Numbered from the stretch's first letter, positions 24,084 through 35,398 are shown. The stretch is 64,000 bases of DNA from Toxonevra muliebris (GCA_963691655.1 OY829328.1:4058204-4122203); one strand, 5' to 3'. Notes: generated from the sequence alone by a model not told the origin. Numbers and translations: made by a program.

Positions 24084-24331
24084 TTTCAGATCAGGGGTGC
24101 CCAAGAGTTTCTTATGGAAATGCAAACACAAATACATATAAACTTTATTATTGTAAACTCATACGTTAGAGAACCACAAAATCCACGTTGAAGCCCAACA
24201 AAGCATACGAAAGTGTTGTAGCTTTGCTCTTTGGTAGAGGCAAAGAAGAGAAATGAGAAATTCTCAGCCTTTGCTTTTACAAAAACCAATGTGCACCAAT
24301 TGCATAGGCCGTGGGCACCTCTGTTTTAGAT
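24084..24331. mobile_element. hAT-type MITE with target-site duplication
   Basis: The element 24092-24323 begins CAGGGGTGCCCA and ends TGGGCACCTCTG, which are inverse complements with one mismatch. It is flanked by 8-bp direct repeats TTTCAGAT (24084-24091) and TTTTAGAT (24324-24331), differing at one base. Eight-bp duplications and CAGNGGTGC-like ends fit the hAT superfamily. It has no transposase and is passive. Confidence 0.85.
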
Positions 24332-25033
24332 GTTTCTGTTTGATTCTTTTATCTTCTGACTGTCTATTATTTTCTCCGACTGTTTTATAACGCCTTTGGA
24401 TAAGGGAATCAAATATATTTAATTGCGTCTGACTAATTTTTATTGTAGCTGATTGCTTTTCCCTCCGAGCAGGAGCAGCTATTCAAATACAAGGATAGAA
24501 AATGAACAATTTTTCTAAGCGGCACCAATTTTTGGCTGACAATGGCAAATTTCAAAAAGGAAAATTGTCTAAGAAAAGCATTTCACTTCACTATTCGGAT
24601 TCGGTACGAAACTGTAGATCCCTTCCATCCGGGTACAAATACAATTCACACAACATGAAAAGATACGAAAAACTCGGTCTAGGCCCTCCATGAACTGTTG
24701 TTCCATAAGAAGAAAGAGAAGAATGCTGAGTGTGTAGCGTTCTATGTATTATTAAAGCTAAAGCCCACAACTTTTAACGTGAACAAGCATATATTTTCAA
24801 TGCGAAGACATAATAAGCTAACGAAAAAAATAAACAATTTCCAAAAACACAAAATAATAGCTTTGCCACTCAGTGAGATCTTTGCAAATTTTGTGAATTT
24901 GTTTTTGCCAAAAATATTTTAGTTGTTTTTATTCTGTGGTGGCAAACAAAACAGTAGTAGTAGTATCGTTTAGTTTCGTGCCATTTAGTTTGGTTTTTAT
25001 TTTTATACATTTAAATTTTTACAACATAAAAAA
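24332..25033. other. Intergenic upstream of the gene at 25034
   Basis: Short frames only. An AGTAGTAGTAGT run near 24955-24965 and T-rich leader precede the ATG. Confidence 0.4.
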
Positions 25034-25903
25034 ATGATTCGCGAAGCAATCACTACTACAGAGACAGTAGTAGATAGCAATGAGGAGGCGAAAGTGGAGA
25101 ATGTGGAAGATGTAATGACAGTCGTATCGAAAAATATTGGTCATTTACATGAGGAACCAATGGAAATTAATTGCCCTGCCTGTCATCAAAAGTGCTTAAC
25201 AAAAGTGGAATGTGAGGCGGTGACTTGTCTGCAAAAATGTATTGCTGTTATTAATTTATGCTGGTATGATTTCATTGTTTATATATTATTTAACTTAAAT
25301 TGGTAGGTAATAATGTTTATCCAAATTAGAGATGCTAATGTGGTATCACAATGAAACGTTCTGGCCTGGGCAGCCAGAACGTTTCAAATTTGTGTATCAA
25401 GTAATCGTTCATATCATAAACTGAATAAAATTAATTGAGTTGCAATTTAATTGATAGATACAACCTCAATCACAAATGATATAAAGCCGAAATTCAGGAG
25501 GTGGTATTTAGCAACTCTGTGATATACGCAACTATTCAGATACTTTGAATCAATGTTTGCATATCATCCGGATGTTCTGATTATCCGTACAATATTTGAA
25601 GCTCTAATATAAAAATTGTTTGATTTTCTTCTTTTTTTAATCTAAAAGAAAAATACTTCTTTTATTTCCCACAGTAACCTTATTAAGTGGAATGGGCGCT
25701 ATGACTTCAATCATTATTGCAGCAAATGCGGTTGTTATATTGGACGCGATATTACGTTGAGCTGGTATAAGCGTAAAGTGTTTAAGATGAAGCAACTTGC
25801 TATGGAATCGGACAACAAATGGCAACGATTTAAAAATATCGAAAAAGAGAAATTGGACAAAAGCAAATTGGGAGCGCATGCAAAAAATAGTGAGAAGCCG
25901 TAA
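25034..25903 (+). CDS. LITAF-domain protein, type beta, with basic C-terminal tail (2 exons)
   Basis: Exons 25034-25263 and 25675-25903 give 152 residues; phase-2 split TG|GTATGA to CCACAG|T. The acidic N-terminus (EEAKVENVEDV) leads to INCPACHQKCLTKVE. The hydrophobic segment is short (about CIAVINLCCNLI), then NHYCSKCGCYIGR. After the domain comes an unusual Lys/Arg-rich tail of about 45 residues (WYKRKVFKMKQ to the end). The 411-nt intron contains a perfect hairpin. Closest relative in the window is the broken copy at 32776-33445. The short hydrophobic stretch makes membrane insertion less certain. AATAAA at 25924. Confidence 0.87.
25351..25383. repeat. Perfect 13-bp hairpin in the intron of the gene at 25034
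   Basis: GAAACGTTCTGGC, a 7-base loop, then GCCAGAACGTTTC. It is immediately preceded by GTGGTATCACAATG, which also occurs in the LINE 3' region near 40.9 kb (minus strand), so it may be the edge of a transposon scrap. Confidence 0.7.
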
Positions 25904-26747
25904 AAGAATTGGAATGATTTAAAAATAAAAGAAACTTATGTACATAAATGCAAAACGTGAATGCAAACAAGAAAATATTGAAAAAAAGAAACGCGAAATG
26001 TTGCACTTGTTTTGTAGCAAATATAATCTATTTTTAGGAGTATTCAAAACATGACTTATTAATTATCCTCTATGAGCATCTTCGCGTCGAATTTCTGATG
26101 TCACTCTGGCTGACTTTACGTAAGATATTGAGGAGACTTATTTAGTTAATTATGCAAATCGCGTGACTTTATTATTTTCGGCAGACCAATGCCTGTTAAG
26201 GCTTGGTTATAGTCAGGCTGCAGGCTGTGGGACCTTGACGCCGCCAGCTTCCTCAGTGTGCCACTTCCATTAATCTACCGATTATTAGAAGTTTTCTTTA
26301 TTACCATGAAGCTATTAAAATGAAATTGAATAAGAATAAACCTCTAGGTAAATAAAAAGAAATACGAAGAAAGTTTGTGCTCATATAAATTTATAATTGA
26401 ACTTGAAGAGATTTCATAGTAAATACAAACAGTATGACATCATAACAAAATACTTGACATAAACCAAATTAGATTTAAATTTAGCAAAGAATTTTCAAAA
26501 CAAACAATCATTTGCATGTGTAGATGTATCTTTCCCCTCTTTGTTCTATTGCACTCTCGCCTTACTGCGGGTTCACACTTTTCAGATGATGCGAGTCTCT
26601 CAGAGAACCATATCTATGGCTGTGTTCAATTGTTATAAATATTTAGCTCTCATAAAACTATTACTATCTACATACTGTTACTAGCTCAATGAACGCCATA
26701 CAGTTCTGCTGTGCAACTCTAAAGTGTAACAACAACACAACGCACAA
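25904..26747. other. Intergenic
   Basis: No gene seen. A relatively GC-rich patch near 26210-26270 is unplaced. Confidence 0.4.
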
Positions 26748-27270
26748 ATGGAAACACAAATTGTGCAAATCAGGCTGGTACCCGCCCAAACGGCCGAGGA
26801 GCGTAAACGTAATATTATTGCAAACATTGTAGTGGAAGAAGATGAAAATGCTTTCTCGGTTCCCTATATCGATGATGCCGTAATACCAAGTGCATCCATA
26901 CAATTACAAGCGATCACTGCTAAAGAGCTTAATGCAAAGCAGGAAGGAAAAAACTATCTGCGCTATTTTGCCGCTGGTCCATCAACATACAAAATTCAAT
27001 GCCCTTTGTGTCGGCAGCATAGCAATGCCGCAGTAATGCGTGCGGCAGGACTTAAGGATGCCAACTGCTGTTTGTCGGCTTTATCTTGGTACGTAGATGG
27101 AATTGTTGGATTTTTTTTTTAAATATGGATTCATTCCTTCTCTTAGTGTATTTCCTCTATTTTGGATATGTTGCATTTATACTTTGTGCGGTTTCAATCG
27201 TGAATGGACGACCAAGGGTTTGTATTGCAGTAAATGTGGCGGAAAAGTTGCTATTCAGCGGAAATTATGA
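26748..27270 (+). CDS. LITAF-domain protein, type alpha (2 exons)
   Basis: Exons 26748-27088 and 27147-27270 give 154 residues; the 58-nt intron is in phase 2 (TG|GTACGT). The N-terminal extension is homologous to that of the gene at 22535: [17 protein letters not shown], then SVPYIDDAV, then [19 protein letters not shown]. The hydrophobic segment is rich in Cys and aromatic residues ([22 protein letters not shown]), and the second zinc half is [16 protein letters not shown]. The usual LG after the second CxxC is KV here, a departure from the family. AATAAA at 27338. Confidence 0.9.
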
Positions 27271-27923
27271 ATACCAGTTACTTCCAAAAAATATGTCTAT
27301 ATTTTAGTTTTCATATTGTCAAAGTTAAAGATTTCCAAATAAATTGTATAATACATATTATGCTTATGTATCTAAATATATTTATATTGATTTATACATA
27401 CATTCATATGATAGTGATTTAGTTTTTTTATACTTTTTTATATTTCCTGTGGTTTTCTTTTAATTTTCTATCGGAAAATTTCTAGTGTATGTTTTAATAG
27501 CCTCCAACTCTCTATTTTTTTCCCTCTCTTTCTCTCTCTAAATTGGAATCATTCTTTTTGATCAACATTTATATTATAATTTACACTGTTCAACCAGTTT
27601 ATATAAATTTTAGGTAACGTATTGTATATGACTTTCTAATTCACGGATGCTAATATGAATTAAGAATTAAATTTTTCATATGTGAGATTTCAAATTTCGT
27701 TTATAAAAGACATAAATTTAATGCCGCAAAGAAGTTATTAATATCTTAATTTGAAAATGTTGGAATATGGTACATTAAAATAGGAAAGACATTGATTTTT
27801 TTTGGGAAAAGATTGAAACTTTTTGAACATGAAGGAATTTTTTTTGTCATAATTGTAAACATTGATATGAAATTCTTATAACTGCCAAAGTGTGATCAAA
27901 AGTATTTTTTTTTTGTTTCATCT

Positions 27924-28341
27924 CAAGTGAACCCACTTTTGAAACCGGTCGTGCTCAAACTTGCATAAAGTTTAGTTATATTGTTATATTATATTACAAT
28001 TTGAAAGAGATCTGCCAAAAACTCGACGAGGGGGTAGAATTTTGATATTTTGGGATCACCTATTGCGCTTAGAAAATTTAAAACAAATTCAAAAATCCAA
28101 AATTCGATCGAAAAATTTATAAATTAAAAATATTTTTTTTTTTTTTTTTCAAAAAGGGACTTTTTGATTACTGATTTTTTTAGTTAAGAAAGCTCACGTC
28201 TTTTCCTTTAAGAACTTTGAAATCCAAAAATTGTCTGAGACTTGCTTATTTATCTAAATGAATGTCTAGTAACTCGAAACACCCAATAGAACACTTTGTG
28301 AAAGTTTGAGCACGATCGGTTTCAAAAGTGGATTCACCCCC
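27924..28341. mobile_element. Inverted-repeat element of about 418 bp
   Basis: The arms 27924-27970 and 28294-28341 are inverse complements with few mismatches (core CCACTTTTGAAACC-GTCGTG, then CTCAAACTT). The centre is AT-rich with a poly-T run near 28130-28150. Non-coding; a MITE or foldback remnant. Superfamily not assigned. Confidence 0.7.
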
Positions 28342-28896
28342 TATATTAAAATAAATCGTGTTTTCTAACAAATTTTCAAAATGCGAAATTAAATTAGTTA
28401 AAAATTAAAAACAATAAACTTAAATTTCTCCGGGATAATCACTAAGGTCAGTACGTCTATTTTTGAAGATGTTGCCCCAAACGTAAGCACATAATGAAAT
28501 TGGGCCCCCTTAGCTTTCAAAAATCCTTTTACCTTATGGTCGAATTTGAATCCCAATTACTCTATTACTTTGGCTTTTAGATTTGGCATAATTCGTAATT
28601 TCGCAGGCCGCTGCGATTTGAGTAAAAGTTCTCATTTAAAAAGAGGAATTTTGATTACTCTTTGTCTGTCTATAAAACCTGAGTATCTCTCAAAGCTGCA
28701 CTAATTTTAAATAGTGTATATGTGCTCGCACTCTCACACAAATCATGATGATGGCACAACAACCGCCCTGAAATCGAAAGCAAATCTCATGGTTGTGAGT
28801 TTTATGTTAGTACCAAACTGTTGACTGTTCGCCATACATGTGTTCAGGAAAGAAAAGCAGTCGCGCTAAATTTGTTTACAAAAATATAATAATAAA
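28342..28896. other. Intergenic upstream of the gene at 28897
   Basis: No gene. A short scrap near 28746-28770 (ATGGCACAACAACC) belongs to the dispersed repeat seen at 4613. Confidence 0.4.
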
Positions 28897-29515
28897 ATGC
28901 CAAACGAAACACAAGTAGAAACACAACACACAATACAAAATGAAAACAATATAAAAAATACAGACGACGACATTTACAATAATTTTGCCACGCCTCTAGT
29001 GGGCACCTTCTTAAATTTACCGAAAGAGGCAACGCTAATAAAATGTCCTGCCTGTGGTTTTAAGGATTTATCAGAAGTGCAAAATGATTTAAAGTGGTGG
29101 GCAATCGAGCTCAATGGACTTTTTGGCTTTTGCTTTGTGTAAGTGTGAAAAAATCGACAGAGAGAGAGAAAGAGAGAAAGAGAGAGAGAGAGAGGGAGAG
29201 AAAGTAAAACAGAGCACTTATTTCACATATATTCATTATTTATTCGAATAGCTAAATTTACGCTTTCATAATAAACAATAATGTTCTGCTGGTTTTGAAA
29301 GCTTAAATTTTCACTTTTCAATAATAGTTTTAAATAAACACAAAATTTTCTATTTTCCATTAAAATTTTTTAGCATGCTGTGTTGTTGTTGCTGCTTCAA
29401 TTACTATATTCCATGTAAACAAACCGACCGAAATCATTACTGCAAGAATTGTGGCTGTTATTTTGGACGCGCCATGAAGCATTCGTCAATCAAGTTGAAA
29501 TCACGAAAATCATAA
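28897..29515 (+). CDS. LITAF-domain protein, type beta, Cys-rich anchor (2 exons)
   Basis: Exons 28897-29138 and 29374-29515 give 127 residues; phase-2 split GT|GTAAGT, acceptor TTTTAG before 29374. A polar Asn/Thr-rich N-terminus leads to LIKCPACGFKDLSEVQND. The hydrophobic segment is LNGLFGFCFVML followed by five Cys in a row and FNYYIP, then NHYCKNCGCYFGR and a short basic tail. The five-Cys run at the membrane face is a plausible acylation cluster (inference). Its ending NHYC..CGCY.GR groups it with the gene at 25034. The 235-nt intron holds a (GA)n microsatellite. AATAAA at 29576. Confidence 0.88.
29156..29203. repeat. (GA)n microsatellite in intron
   Basis: A run of GAGA/GAAA units in the intron of the LITAF gene at 28897, close to the donor site. 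Polymorphism is likely. No function is inferred. Confidence 0.8.
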
Positions 29516-30868
29516 GATATAATTTAATTTGTTTTTATACTTCTTTGAGGATTTCTGCGACTATTATTTGATGGAAATAAATCGATGAAGCAATATTTTA
29601 AAGTGTTTGTGTTTTAATTATTTCTGATTGGTAATATGAGAGATGGCCTTTTTAGCTATAGTCTTTGCAACATATTTTGCCATCACCATGATAATCGCTT
29701 ACGAACAAAATAACCTGGACTCTCTTTAATATAGAGTATAGATATTATCTGTTCTGTACATGTATTTCATGATGATCGAAAATAGAAAAATATTTATTTA
29801 AAATTTCATAATGTTCTCAGTTTACTGTACATACGTATATAGTCAATATACAGTAGCAAACAAAAGTCTGCGTACATTGAATGAAATGTTAGTTTTATCT
29901 ACATCATTTCTCTTTAAAAAAAAGAAGAAATACTTCGATGCGAATAATCCATCCATGACGCATTAATTCAATGAATGCAATTTTATAACTATATAATTTA
30001 TATTAGCTTCACTCCTGTGTAAGGGAACCTTGCAACTCAATTTCCATAAACTTCTGTTTGTCATATCGATTTGGAATTTGGCTTACTAACTTGCCTCCGA
30101 TGACAATACTGTAATAATTTGCTAAATTAATGATAAAAATTCATATGCTTATGAGACGGTACTCATTTACAAGCAGGATGAAAAAATAATATCTCACATT
30201 TATTTGCACAGAGCAGAAATGTTCGATTTAGCACTAAAACCACAGGCCCCGTTACTGGGTCTGTTCTAGGTCTTTTCAAAGAGTTTCTAAAGACCCAGAA
30301 ACACCAGGAGCTTTCGTGAGGTCATCTTTTGTGAGAGTATTTCAACTAAGTTTTTGTTGTTCGGAGGACCGCCTTTATTACGGTAACTAGAAGCATTGTG
30401 CCAATTTAGGCGTTGGTTTATGTGAAAAAAGTAGTCGTTTTATAGAATGCACCTTCCGGAAATTCCAATCTTTTTTGATTGGAAAGCTTTTCAATGTCAC
30501 TGATGTTGTTGCTGATATAGCTTCTGAATATGCAAACTGTGTTCGATGAAGTGGTCTTGAAATCGTAAGTTGTAGGTTTGTACCAAATATGATTGCACGT
30601 AGACTTGAGACGATCACTGTATGCCTCGGTATGTGAGCTGCGCACGCACTCGTTGCTCTCAATCAGCACTCAGTACGGCCAAGTATGTGAAGTCAAAAGC
30701 ATCGATACTGACGGTCTATTGAAATTTCTATTACGTGTACGAGATTTTTTTTTTGGTAATTAATTTGTTTATTATTATGCATACAAACACACAAATACTC
30801 ACACACCTTTTTATTTGTTATTATATCTTATGTAGACCTTTTTTGTATTTTAATTAGATAATTTGAAT
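29516..30868. other. Intergenic
   Basis: Nothing strongly supported. A minus-strand frame at 30418-30669 has fairly balanced composition but starts with GTG, has no recognisable domain and competes with another open frame on the same strand. Confidence 0.4.
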
Positions 30869-31072
30869 ATGGTCACACAAGAGCAACTACAACTACCAAT
30901 ACAGTCAGTATATTTTGCTGTCGGACCCAAACCACATCAAGTTACATGCCCCTACTGCAAAACTAATGCTATGACAACAAAGCATCCATCGATTTGGCGT
31001 TGCTTCAGTCGGCGGCAATATTGCTCAGAATGTGGCGAATATTTGGGCATTTATAGGAGACCACAATTGTGA
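30869..31072 (+). CDS. Shortened LITAF-like zinc protein lacking the membrane segment
   Basis: A single open frame of 67 residues from ATG 30869 (the in-frame codon at 30863 is TTG). It has YFAVGPKPHQVTCPYCKTNA, then only about 15 residues to QYCSECGEYLGIY. Both CxxC pairs are present, but the hydrophobic stretch normally between them, the site of the conserved intron, is missing, so the product should be a soluble minimal zinc ribbon. The entry block YFA.GP matches the alpha genes, especially 26748. A TTAATTAG acceptor-like site just before suggests a possible non-coding first exon. AATAAA at 31128. It could instead be a decayed gene with an intact frame. Confidence 0.72.
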   Translation: MVTQEQLQLPIQSVYFAVGPKPHQVTCPYCKTNAMTTKHPSIWRCFSRRQYCSECGEYLGIYRRPQL

Positions 31073-32775
31073 CTTGAAATTAATTTTGGTGAAAAATTTA
31101 TATTTTAATTTTATTTAATTTTTGTCAAATAAATTCAACGAAAGCTTTAATTTGTCTATTTATTAATTTGAAAAATATGTGGGCGAAAGTATTTCTGGTT
31201 TCTTGGAGGAATTTAAAAAACAATAATTTTTGTTTACTCTAGTTTGACACAAAGCAATGATATAATTTGCATTTGAAATTAATAATTAAATTAATTTTGT
31301 TTTGATGTCAATTAAACAATTGAAAGTGTTGCTCATATCCACAACATTATGGCTGTGCATGGCATAAATTTTCTGAAGTAGCTGGACACTGTACATCTGT
31401 TCAAATTCTACATTTAAACTACGCACATTTTCCCCCCTTCTAAATTTTTTGGAAGAAAAGCACAGATATTTCATTCAATAATCTTCCATTTATGCAAAAG
31501 TGGGTGAGGTCATTTAGATAAAAAAAAGTGGTATGTCATAAACTGACAATGATTTAATTGAATTTAGATCGAAGGAAATTAGAACATGTATGTTAACATA
31601 CATGAACGTACCCAGTCTAAAATTGACTTGATGGCGATTCAGAATCCGCAAGGTGCATATCCAGCTGAAAGCCATCAACTAGCCACACAGTCTAGAATTC
31701 ACAATTGAAAGAGCGTCACCAAGATGCTGAAATACTCAGTGACCGAGTCAGATCTAAAATCACAACAAAATTCTGACATATAATCAACTCAAAATTCAGA
31801 TCAAAAATGGAAAAGTTAAACCAAATTTCAGACTAAAGTTCAGTGCAAAATTCAACCCAAAAACTAGACCATTAGTAAGCTTTCTAAAAGTAAGACATAT
31901 ATAAACTGGTGCTGAAATTGTAGATTGAATGTAGTCCGAGCGTATTTAATAACCTGTTGCACTGTAACGTGCATCCTATTGGCACGTCCAGCATGGCGGC
32001 TTATCCAAATTGATTCAAATATCCAATCCCATTTTAATATTTATATTAAATTATTATTATTAAATAAAATAAATATTAAAATAATATATAATATAAAATA
32101 ATATTTTAAATCCTAAAGTTATTCGCCTGTTGAAAGCAAATGCTTTTCACTGCTGATGGCTTTTTTGGAAAAATCGAAAGATTTTAGAGCCTTCTTAAAA
32201 ATCACTGTTTACTGCAAATATACTGCTCTTCGTATATATTTGGTAAATTAAGATTGTCGGGTTCTGGAGGGGGCTTTAGCCCCCATAGCCTCTTGGACCC
32301 GCCACTGTTAGGAACTCTGCATTTACATTTTCTAACAAACATGAAACATTTGAGTATCATCATCATCTTGAAAATCAATAAAACGTAAAGAGCAAATAAA
32401 ATATATGCTCTAGCACTAGATGAAAAGAGAGAGATCATGATTTGCAATAAGGCATCAAAAGAGAACACGAAAAAATTATTTATTTATTTGTAAAAGTGGG
32501 TGGCCGAGTTTTGCATACACTCCACATAACAAAACATGATCTTGTTATAAATTTGAGAGAAAGACAGATAAAGTTTTAGAGAGGAAACATAGACAAATGA
32601 ATGCGTTTGGAGATCATATATGAGTATGAAATTTTAGTTTTAAATAAGCAATCGTTGTGAATACTCGGGAGCGCAGGTTTAGAATTTTAACAATAATATG
32701 AAGTAATATTCTATAAATTATTATTTAGTTATAGATAAATACGAATAGATACATAAATAATAGAAAGATTTGATT
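31073..32775. other. Intergenic with degenerate simple repeat
   Basis: No gene. Between about 31600 and 31880 the sequence is a loose repetition of AAATTCAGA-type words (ACTCAAAATTCAGATCAAAA, ATTTCAGACTAAAGTTCAG), with a likely inverse counterpart near 42470-42600. AT-only runs fill 32030-32110. Confidence 0.45.
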
Positions 32776-33445
32776 TGGACAAAAATGACAATTGAGGCGG
32801 TGATCATAAACGAACCCATCATTAAACAATAGAATTGAAAAATATTGGTTTTCTAGAGAAAGAATCAACTTTATCACTTGCCCGTCATGCAATGCGAAAG
32901 CGATGAGCCTAGTGCATTTGGAGACAGTAACGTGCTTGCAGCGATTATTGGAGCTAACTAAAATTTGGTACAATTATGAATACTTTTACAAGAGAAAGCA
33001 AATGAATAGTTCATTTCAAAAGAGAAAATTAAATTGTATTCTCGTAGTTGTTGATTATCATGAAGCTTTGAATACGAAGTGCGTAAAATCGCTCAATGTA
33101 AATCTTTTCAATGTGAACTATACATAAATATATTTGCATTTTCTTGTTACACTTACTTACATATCAATAATGAAAAATCCACTTTTAGCAAAAAATGGGA
33201 GCGTCGTTATGATATAAATCATTACTGCCGCAAATGTGGATGCTACATTGGACGCTAGGTTCCGATTTGTTGTGGGCGAACGTTGCATTTCGCGTAGTGC
33301 GCGGAAGAAGGCTGCGTATGGCGAGATGTGCCTGAAGACGAAACAGCGAGATTGTTGTGCAAATGTACAAAAAATTCGTGAGCAGGTTAAGGCAAAGCGT
33401 GCAGCAAAGAAAACTGAAAAGGAATCTAAAATCGAAACAAAATGA
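32776..33445 (+). pseudogene. Broken LITAF gene, type beta
   Basis: The pieces match the gene at 25034. An N-terminal frame starts with ATG 32776 (MTIEAVIINEPI) but hits a stop; after a frame change comes INFITCPSCNAKAMSLVHLE and VTCLQRLLELTKI, then a phase-2 donor (TG|GTACAA, 32965-32966). The second exon after TTTTAG (from about 33189) reads KKWERRYDINHYCRKCGCYI then GR and TAG. The Lys-rich tail like that of the paralogue continues open in another frame to a TGA at 33443-33445. At least two frame disruptions make a pseudogene likely, unless assembly errors or other splices repair it. The domain core and splice signals are intact. Confidence 0.72.
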
Positions 33446-34251
33446 AACTACCGGAAGCAATAAAGCTAAGTGAAGTTGTGAAATTGTTTCAAATTCGAAT
33501 TAAATTAAAGTCAAGCTTAGTATAAACATACAAATAATAAAAATAATATAACTTATATTTATGTATCGATAATTTATTGAAAACTACCGCTTTTTATTAT
33601 TGCTTAATTAATAGATATTATTCTGACGTCAGAGAACTGCAAATTGCGAAATTCAGTTTAAATTTTTATGTTTAATTTTTCAGCTTGAGTGCTGCTTGTC
33701 TCATTACCGACATTCACGAATTTTTTCGCTGTTCCCTGTTCGGTTTAACTTATCCGCTATCCTGGAACTAGAAAAATGTATGAAATTCAACTGTTATGGC
33801 CAAGAGATTAAGATTCTTTATTTATCAAAGGCTTAAAGTTTTGGGCAATCAATGGTTGCGTTTCCCGGACGTAAAAGTAGAAAAACTGATTTCAAAGTGA
33901 TTAATCAAAAATCAGTAATCAGCGTTTGCGTCTTAGAAACGGCATGATACATTATTTGCAAAATTTTTGAAAATCATTAAGTTCTAGTTTGAGCAAGGTT
34001 TTAATTTTCTTAAAAAAATAAAATTATGGACGATTTCGAATTAGTGTCGTGTCTGTCAACTGTCAAAGTTTTGAATAATAATGCTGACCTGAAAAATCAG
34101 AAAAATAATATGATTACAAAAATGGCGTCTAAATTGAAGCAGCTTTGCTAATGAGAAACATTCAGCAACACGTTTCTAAGACACTTTGAAGTCAGCTTTT
34201 CTGATTTTACGTCCGTGAAACGCAGCCAATCACTGTTAAACCATTTCAATG
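33446..34251. other. Intergenic
   Basis: AT-rich, no gene recognised. It ends where LINE sequence begins. Confidence 0.4.
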
Positions 34252-34934
34252 TGAAATCAGGACATTGGACGAAATAGCAGATGAAATGGCCAGAAGGGGC
34301 TCTGAAATGGACATTAACGAGGCGGATACCTCTATACAATCTCCGATGTGTGAACTATTTAGGAAAATAGACGAGTACACCATAGCGGTGTCAAATGACG
34401 CTTTGACTAACCTAGATGGCTATTTAGTTTCACGAGCCTTGTGGCCAAGGTTAGATAGGAAGAGGACAAATGCCCTCTTAGGGCACAACAAATCTGCAGT
34501 ACGTCTGCTCACAGTAGTCATAACTGGACATTGTGCTATTGCATCAATGCTTCAATGGTGGCGTATTCCAACGAGCGAACTGTGCAGATGTTGTCATGAT
34601 GAAGAAGAGACAGAGTCGATTCTTCACTTTCTATGTCAATATCCAAGGCTGCAGATGAGCAGACTCTAATGTTTGGGGTCGCACTTTTTCAATAGTATAA
34701 CAGAGATAACGAAGGTGGAACTATCGGATATTCTTACCTTCATCCGGAGAGCCAAATGGTTCAATAAAGACATTACCTGGACTGCTGACGGAAACCGTGG
34801 TTAGAGACGTGCCTCCTCCGGGCAATTAAATGAGGGCAATCACAATGGACAATTAAGTCTCCGAGTGGAAGTGCGGGTATATATATATATATATATATAT
34901 TCGCACACGCTTTCCAAACCTAACCTAACCTAGA
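34252..34934 (+). mobile_element. 5'-truncated LINE copy (RNase H end to 3' tail)
   Basis: The plus frame to 34669 begins in the end of an RNase H domain (EIADEMARRGSEMD) and runs on to a C-terminal zinc-knuckle segment CRCCHDEEETESILHFLCQY, the usual end of LINE ORF2 in I/R1/Jockey-like elements. The 3' UTR has CTCCGAGTGGAAGTGCG, a (TA)n run (34878-34900) and an AACCTAACCTAACC tail near 34917-34930. No reverse transcriptase is present. Target duplication not identified. Confidence 0.75.
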
Positions 34935-35398
34935 GGAGTAGAGGGGAACAACATAATGGGCAGGCTAATGATGAATGCAAAAGCATAGTGACATTTACCA
35001 ATATCATTTCCACATTCTTTAATTTTTAACCTTTGGATTATTTTTTCCAGAAATTAATTTTATTGGAACTCATCATTAAAGCTTAAGCTGTTCACCAAAG
35101 CGCATTGTGTTTCTTTCTGTTTTTGTCTTATATTTGGTCTTATTATTGTGTTATAAAAATATTTTTGTAATAGCAAAATTACACCGTCAAGTTTCCTATC
35201 TAACTAAACTTTTGGTTCGTGTATGAGTCAAACCAAAGGCATAAAAGAAAATAAAAAGCTCTGTTATAAAAAATAAAAGTTGATTTCATCCACAGCATAA
35301 CCCGAAATAGGAAAGAAAAAGCTCATCACTCATCACAGTCGCATTGCATCGCATCGCATCACACCTACTTTTACTTTTAGATTTTTAGAATATGCCCA
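34935..35398. other. Intergenic downstream of the zinc-finger LITAF gene
   Basis: 3' flank of the minus-strand gene ending at 35399. It contains a GCATCGCATCGCATC short tandem run near 35345. No gene. Confidence 0.4.

Noticed and set aside
30387..30669. Minus-strand frames of 83 and 91 codons
   Set aside because: Two overlapping frames compete, the longer context starts on GTG, and neither shows a recognisable domain.
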